Below are positions 61,952-64,000 of a stretch of 64,000 bases of DNA, one piece after another. The stretch is from Peribacillus simplex (GTDB taxonomy: Bacteria; Bacillota; Bacilli; Bacillales; DSM-1321). The notes under the pieces are model-generated. The model had not been told where the DNA came from, did no database searches, and saw nothing but the letters and a program-made list of their open reading frames with translations. The translations under genes were made by a program, and so were the position numbers. Every line of letters starts with the position of its first letter. The first letter of the stretch is position 1. The stretch is from NCBI RefSeq assembly GCF_001578185.1, contig NZ_CP011008.1:2136001-2200000 (forward strand), read 5' to 3'.

Positions 61952-62734
61952 ATGTCTGTTTTGCCAGAAGAAAGAAAGAATGAAATTTTAAAAGAACTTA
62001 ACAAAATGGGAAAAGTTAAAGTAATGGAATTAGTTGATCAATTTAATGTTTCAGAGGAAACGATTCGACGCGATTTGATGATATTAGAGGAAAAAGGGCT
62101 TTTAAAGAGGGTTTACGGTGGAGCGATTAAAACAGTCTTTGAATTTGAGGAGCCTCCATTTAAACAGCGTACAACGGTGAATCAAGAAGCAAAAATTAAG
62201 GTTGGGAAAAAAGCAGTAGAACTCATTTCTAACGGAGATGTGATTGCCATTGATGTAGGGACAACCATGCTTGAATTTGCGCAGTGTATCGAAAATAAAG
62301 TAGACATTACGATTTTAACCAATTCTCTTCCTGTGTCGTCTATGTTAACCGAATTGCTCAATGAAAATAAGTTTACAGGACAAATTCTATTACTAGGCGG
62401 ACAAATTGATCCAAAGCATCAATCTATAAGCGGCGGTCTCACTGAACAAATGTTAAATCAATTTAATATTGATAAAGCGTTCATTTCAGCTGGTGGTGTT
62501 TCTATTCAAAATGGGGTTAGTAATTATCATTTACATGAAACATTAGTTTCACGCAAGATGGTCGAGGTATCAAAGCAAGTTATATTGCTAACGGATTACT
62601 CTAAAATTGGTGTCGACACATTTAGTAAAGTTTGTCCTCTAGAAAAAGTCGATGTGATTGTCTGTGAGCAACCATTTCCAGAGGAATGGAGAAATCATTC
62701 AAAATTAGAGGAGATCAATTGGATTCAAGCATAG
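61952..62734 (+). CDS. DeoR/GlpR-family transcriptional regulator
   Basis: A 260-aa regulator. The N-terminal helix-turn-helix is MELVDQFNVSEETIRRDLMI near residues 25-44. The rest is a sugar-phosphate-isomerase-like sensor domain with VIAIDVGTTMLEFAQC and LLTDYSKIGVDTFSKV. DeoR proteins repress catabolic or uptake genes and respond to a phosphorylated intermediate. It is co-directional and 27 bases after the ATPase gene, so it probably controls the operon through the GTAATAAA repeats in the leader. That link is inferred. Confidence 0.9.
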   Translation: MSVLPEERKNEILKELNKMGKVKVMELVDQFNVSEETIRRDLMILEEKGLLKRVYGGAIKTVFEFEEPPFKQRTTVNQEAKIKVGKKAVELISNGDVIAIDVGTTMLEFAQCIENKVDITILTNSLPVSSMLTELLNENKFTGQILLLGGQIDPKHQSISGGLTEQMLNQFNIDKAFISAGGVSIQNGVSNYHLHETLVSRKMVEVSKQVILLTDYSKIGVDTFSKVCPLEKVDVIVCEQPFPEEWRNHSKLEEINWIQA

Positions 62735-62765
62735 TCAATCCATAAAAGGACATATCGAGATGGAT

Positions 62766-62787
62766 GAGGGAGTTCTCTCTCTTTTTT
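62766..62787 (+). terminator. Terminator after the DeoR gene
   Basis: GAGGGAG and CTCTCTC pair with one G-T and a TT loop, followed by T6. It ends exactly where the homology with 6043-7070 begins. Confidence 0.7.
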
Positions 62788-63816
62788 GATTGGATTTTTA
62801 TTGAGAGCAGGTATCAAAGCTAGAAAGAGAATTTTAATAGATTGAATGAGAAAAGGGGCTATATAGCATGAGTTTCATTGCGATAGATTTAGACGGAACA
62901 TTATTAAACGACCAGAATGAAATTAGTGATGAAAATATAAAGGCGATTCAATATGCCCAAGATAGAGGCTTTGAAGTAGTTATTTCAACAGGGCGGGCTT
63001 ATTTTGATGTTCAAACAATTTGTGAAAAAGCCGGGATTTCCCCATTTGTAATCGGGACAAATGGCGCAACCATTCATTCCAAAAGCGGAAAGTGCATTTC
63101 TTCTATTACGATAACTAAAGATCGTGTCGAATCTATTCTCCAATGGTTAGATGAACGTAATTATTATTACGAAGTGTTTACTGATAAAGCCATTTATACT
63201 CTTAAAAAGGGAAGAGAACATTTCCATAATGAGATTAAAAGTTTGAAAAGCGCCGATTTGAATACAGATATGAAAGAATTAGTTGAAGTAGCGGAAAGGC
63301 AATTTGACCAGTTTGGATATGTTTTAGTTGAAAACTATCATGATATCTTAAAACAGGAGGAAGAATTCTATAACGTATTAGCATGTTCTTTTGATAAAAA
63401 GAAATTAGAGGAAGCATGGAACCAATTCAAACAGTTTGATGAGTTGATGGTTGTTTCATCTGCTGATCATAACATTGAAATTACTAGTAAAAGAGCTTCA
63501 AAAGGAATGGCCCTTGAAAAATTGGCTTTTTTGATGAATGGCTCCTTAGATCAGGCTATGGCAATCGGGGACAGCAACAATGATTTATCCATGTTCCAGA
63601 AAGTTGGATACAGCGTAGCGATGGGAAATGCGAAAGATGCCATAAAAGCTGTTTGTACAACGACAACCATGAAAAATGATGAGAACGGGGTAGCTTATGC
63701 GATTTATCGATATATGGAGAACTTCGTGGTTCAAAAATAAGTGTCAATGCCGAAGGAGCGAGCGATAAAATGGCATGGATATATATCATAATGGCAGGAC
63801 TTTTGGAAATCGTCTG
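62788..63816 (+). repeat. 1.03-kb dispersed direct repeat, copy 2
   Basis: Counterpart of 6043-7070. This copy lies in the expected place at the end of the import operon and continues into a complete SMR start, so it is probably the older location. The repeats are direct and ~56.7 kb apart. Confidence 0.9.
62868..63740 (+). CDS. Cof-type HAD-IIB phosphatase, copy 2
   Basis: A 290-aa twin of the protein at 6122, differing at four residues (Phe for Leu in ACSFDKK, Met for Ile before AIGD, Ala for Val in KDAIKA, Val for Glu in NFVVQK). The nucleophile Asp7, Asp9, conserved Lys in SKRASKG and motif IV Asp235/Asp239 are all kept. As the last enzyme next to a phosphonate/organophosphate importer it may dephosphorylate an intermediate; the substrate is not known. 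It starts after a terminator and so may have its own promoter. Confidence 0.9.
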   Translation: MSFIAIDLDGTLLNDQNEISDENIKAIQYAQDRGFEVVISTGRAYFDVQTICEKAGISPFVIGTNGATIHSKSGKCISSITITKDRVESILQWLDERNYYYEVFTDKAIYTLKKGREHFHNEIKSLKSADLNTDMKELVEVAERQFDQFGYVLVENYHDILKQEEEFYNVLACSFDKKKLEEAWNQFKQFDELMVVSSADHNIEITSKRASKGMALEKLAFLMNGSLDQAMAIGDSNNDLSMFQKVGYSVAMGNAKDAIKAVCTTTTMKNDENGVAYAIYRYMENFVVQK

Positions 63817-64000
63817 GGTGATCGGTCTTAAATATTCTCACGGATTCACCAAAATTATACCTAGTATAGTAACGGTAGTTATTATAATCTATAGTTTCTT
63901 TTTACTTTCAAAAGCTTTACATTCCATTCCCTTAGGAACTGGTTACGCCGTTTTTACTGGATTGGGAACGGTGGGAACAGTAGTAATTGGGATGCTTTTT
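63770..64000 (+). CDS. SMR-family transporter (5' part, runs off the window)
   Basis: The first 77 residues of a small multidrug resistance protein (family length ~105). Helix 1 has the essential Glu14 (MAGLLEIVW), helices 2 and 3 follow, and LGTGYAVFTGLGTVGTVVIG is the family signature. These four-helix proteins work as dual-topology dimers exporting cationic drugs or guanidinium by proton exchange. GAAGGAGCG precedes the ATG by about ten bases. Only its first codons exist in the other copy, at 7024. Confidence 0.9.
   Translation, partial: MAWIYIIMAGLLEIVWVIGLKYSHGFTKIIPSIVTVVIIIYSFFLLSKALHSIPLGTGYAVFTGLGTVGTVVIGMLF

Noticed and set aside
1..64000. CRISPR arrays, tRNA or rRNA genes
   Set aside because: I saw no regularly spaced repeats with unique spacers and no cloverleaf or rRNA-like segments on either strand. 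The tandem repeats found (26957) have only two units.

Overview
The window is a low-GC Gram-positive (Bacillaceae) chromosome segment. A gerA-type spore germination operon (51.7-55.5 kb) shows an endospore former, strong Shine-Dalgarno sites are common, and a SAM (S-box) riboswitch controls a methionine-type transporter. A Peribacillus/Bacillus simplex-like host would fit, but the species cannot be proven from the sequence alone.

Layout. 0-2.4 kb: divergent LysR regulator with hutG and gltS. 2.6-5.5 kb: a small hypothetical gene, an SRAP protein and the S-box/MetT-like unit. 5.8-10.3 kb: a chimeric locus (promoter region of the 57-63 kb operon joined to a second copy of its HAD gene), an MFS transporter, a decayed isomerase/RidA pair and an intact TIM-barrel isomerase. 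10.7-13.4 kb: azoreductase, two DUF3238-like paralogues and a divergent MarR regulator with two clear operators. 13.6-18 kb: an IS110 remnant, a YeiH/LysR pair and an intact IS3-family element sitting in the loop of the LysR terminator.

18-34.6 kb is the most unusual part. An acyl-CoA ligase, three paralogous Fe(II)/2-oxoglutarate dioxygenases, two paralogous MFS carriers, an esterase, three SDR enzymes, a DAD-like cupin and an acyl-CoA dehydrogenase are spread over several transcription units. Six of these units share a long AT-rich promoter element, and a seventh has a weaker version, which suggests one regulon. 34.7-45.7 kb continues with a biotin-dependent acyl-CoA carboxylase, methylmalonyl-CoA mutase (mutAB), meaB and a thiolase. 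Read together, this looks like uptake, hydroxylation, oxidation, C-C cleavage, CoA activation and beta-oxidation of an unidentified substrate, draining propionyl-CoA into succinyl-CoA. Several beta-oxidation genes in the same area (scoB, a MaoC-like dehydratase, etfA) and a LuxR-type regulator are broken.

46-51.5 kb: a very large secreted subtilisin-like protease, a decayed XRE regulator split by a MITE, and a small membrane protein with an internal stop. 51.7-55.5 kb: gerA/gerB/gerC-type operon. 56-64 kb: an integrase remnant and an ABC import operon of 2-aminoethylphosphonate/organophosphate type, with a broken phosphatase gene, a DeoR regulator, a HAD phosphatase and the start of an SMR transporter.

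Mobile and repeat DNA: four copies of a ~218-bp MITE with 8-bp target duplications, one IS3 element, IS110 and integrase remnants, and two ~1.03-kb near-identical direct repeats about 56.7 kb apart. About a dozen pseudogenes indicate active gene decay.
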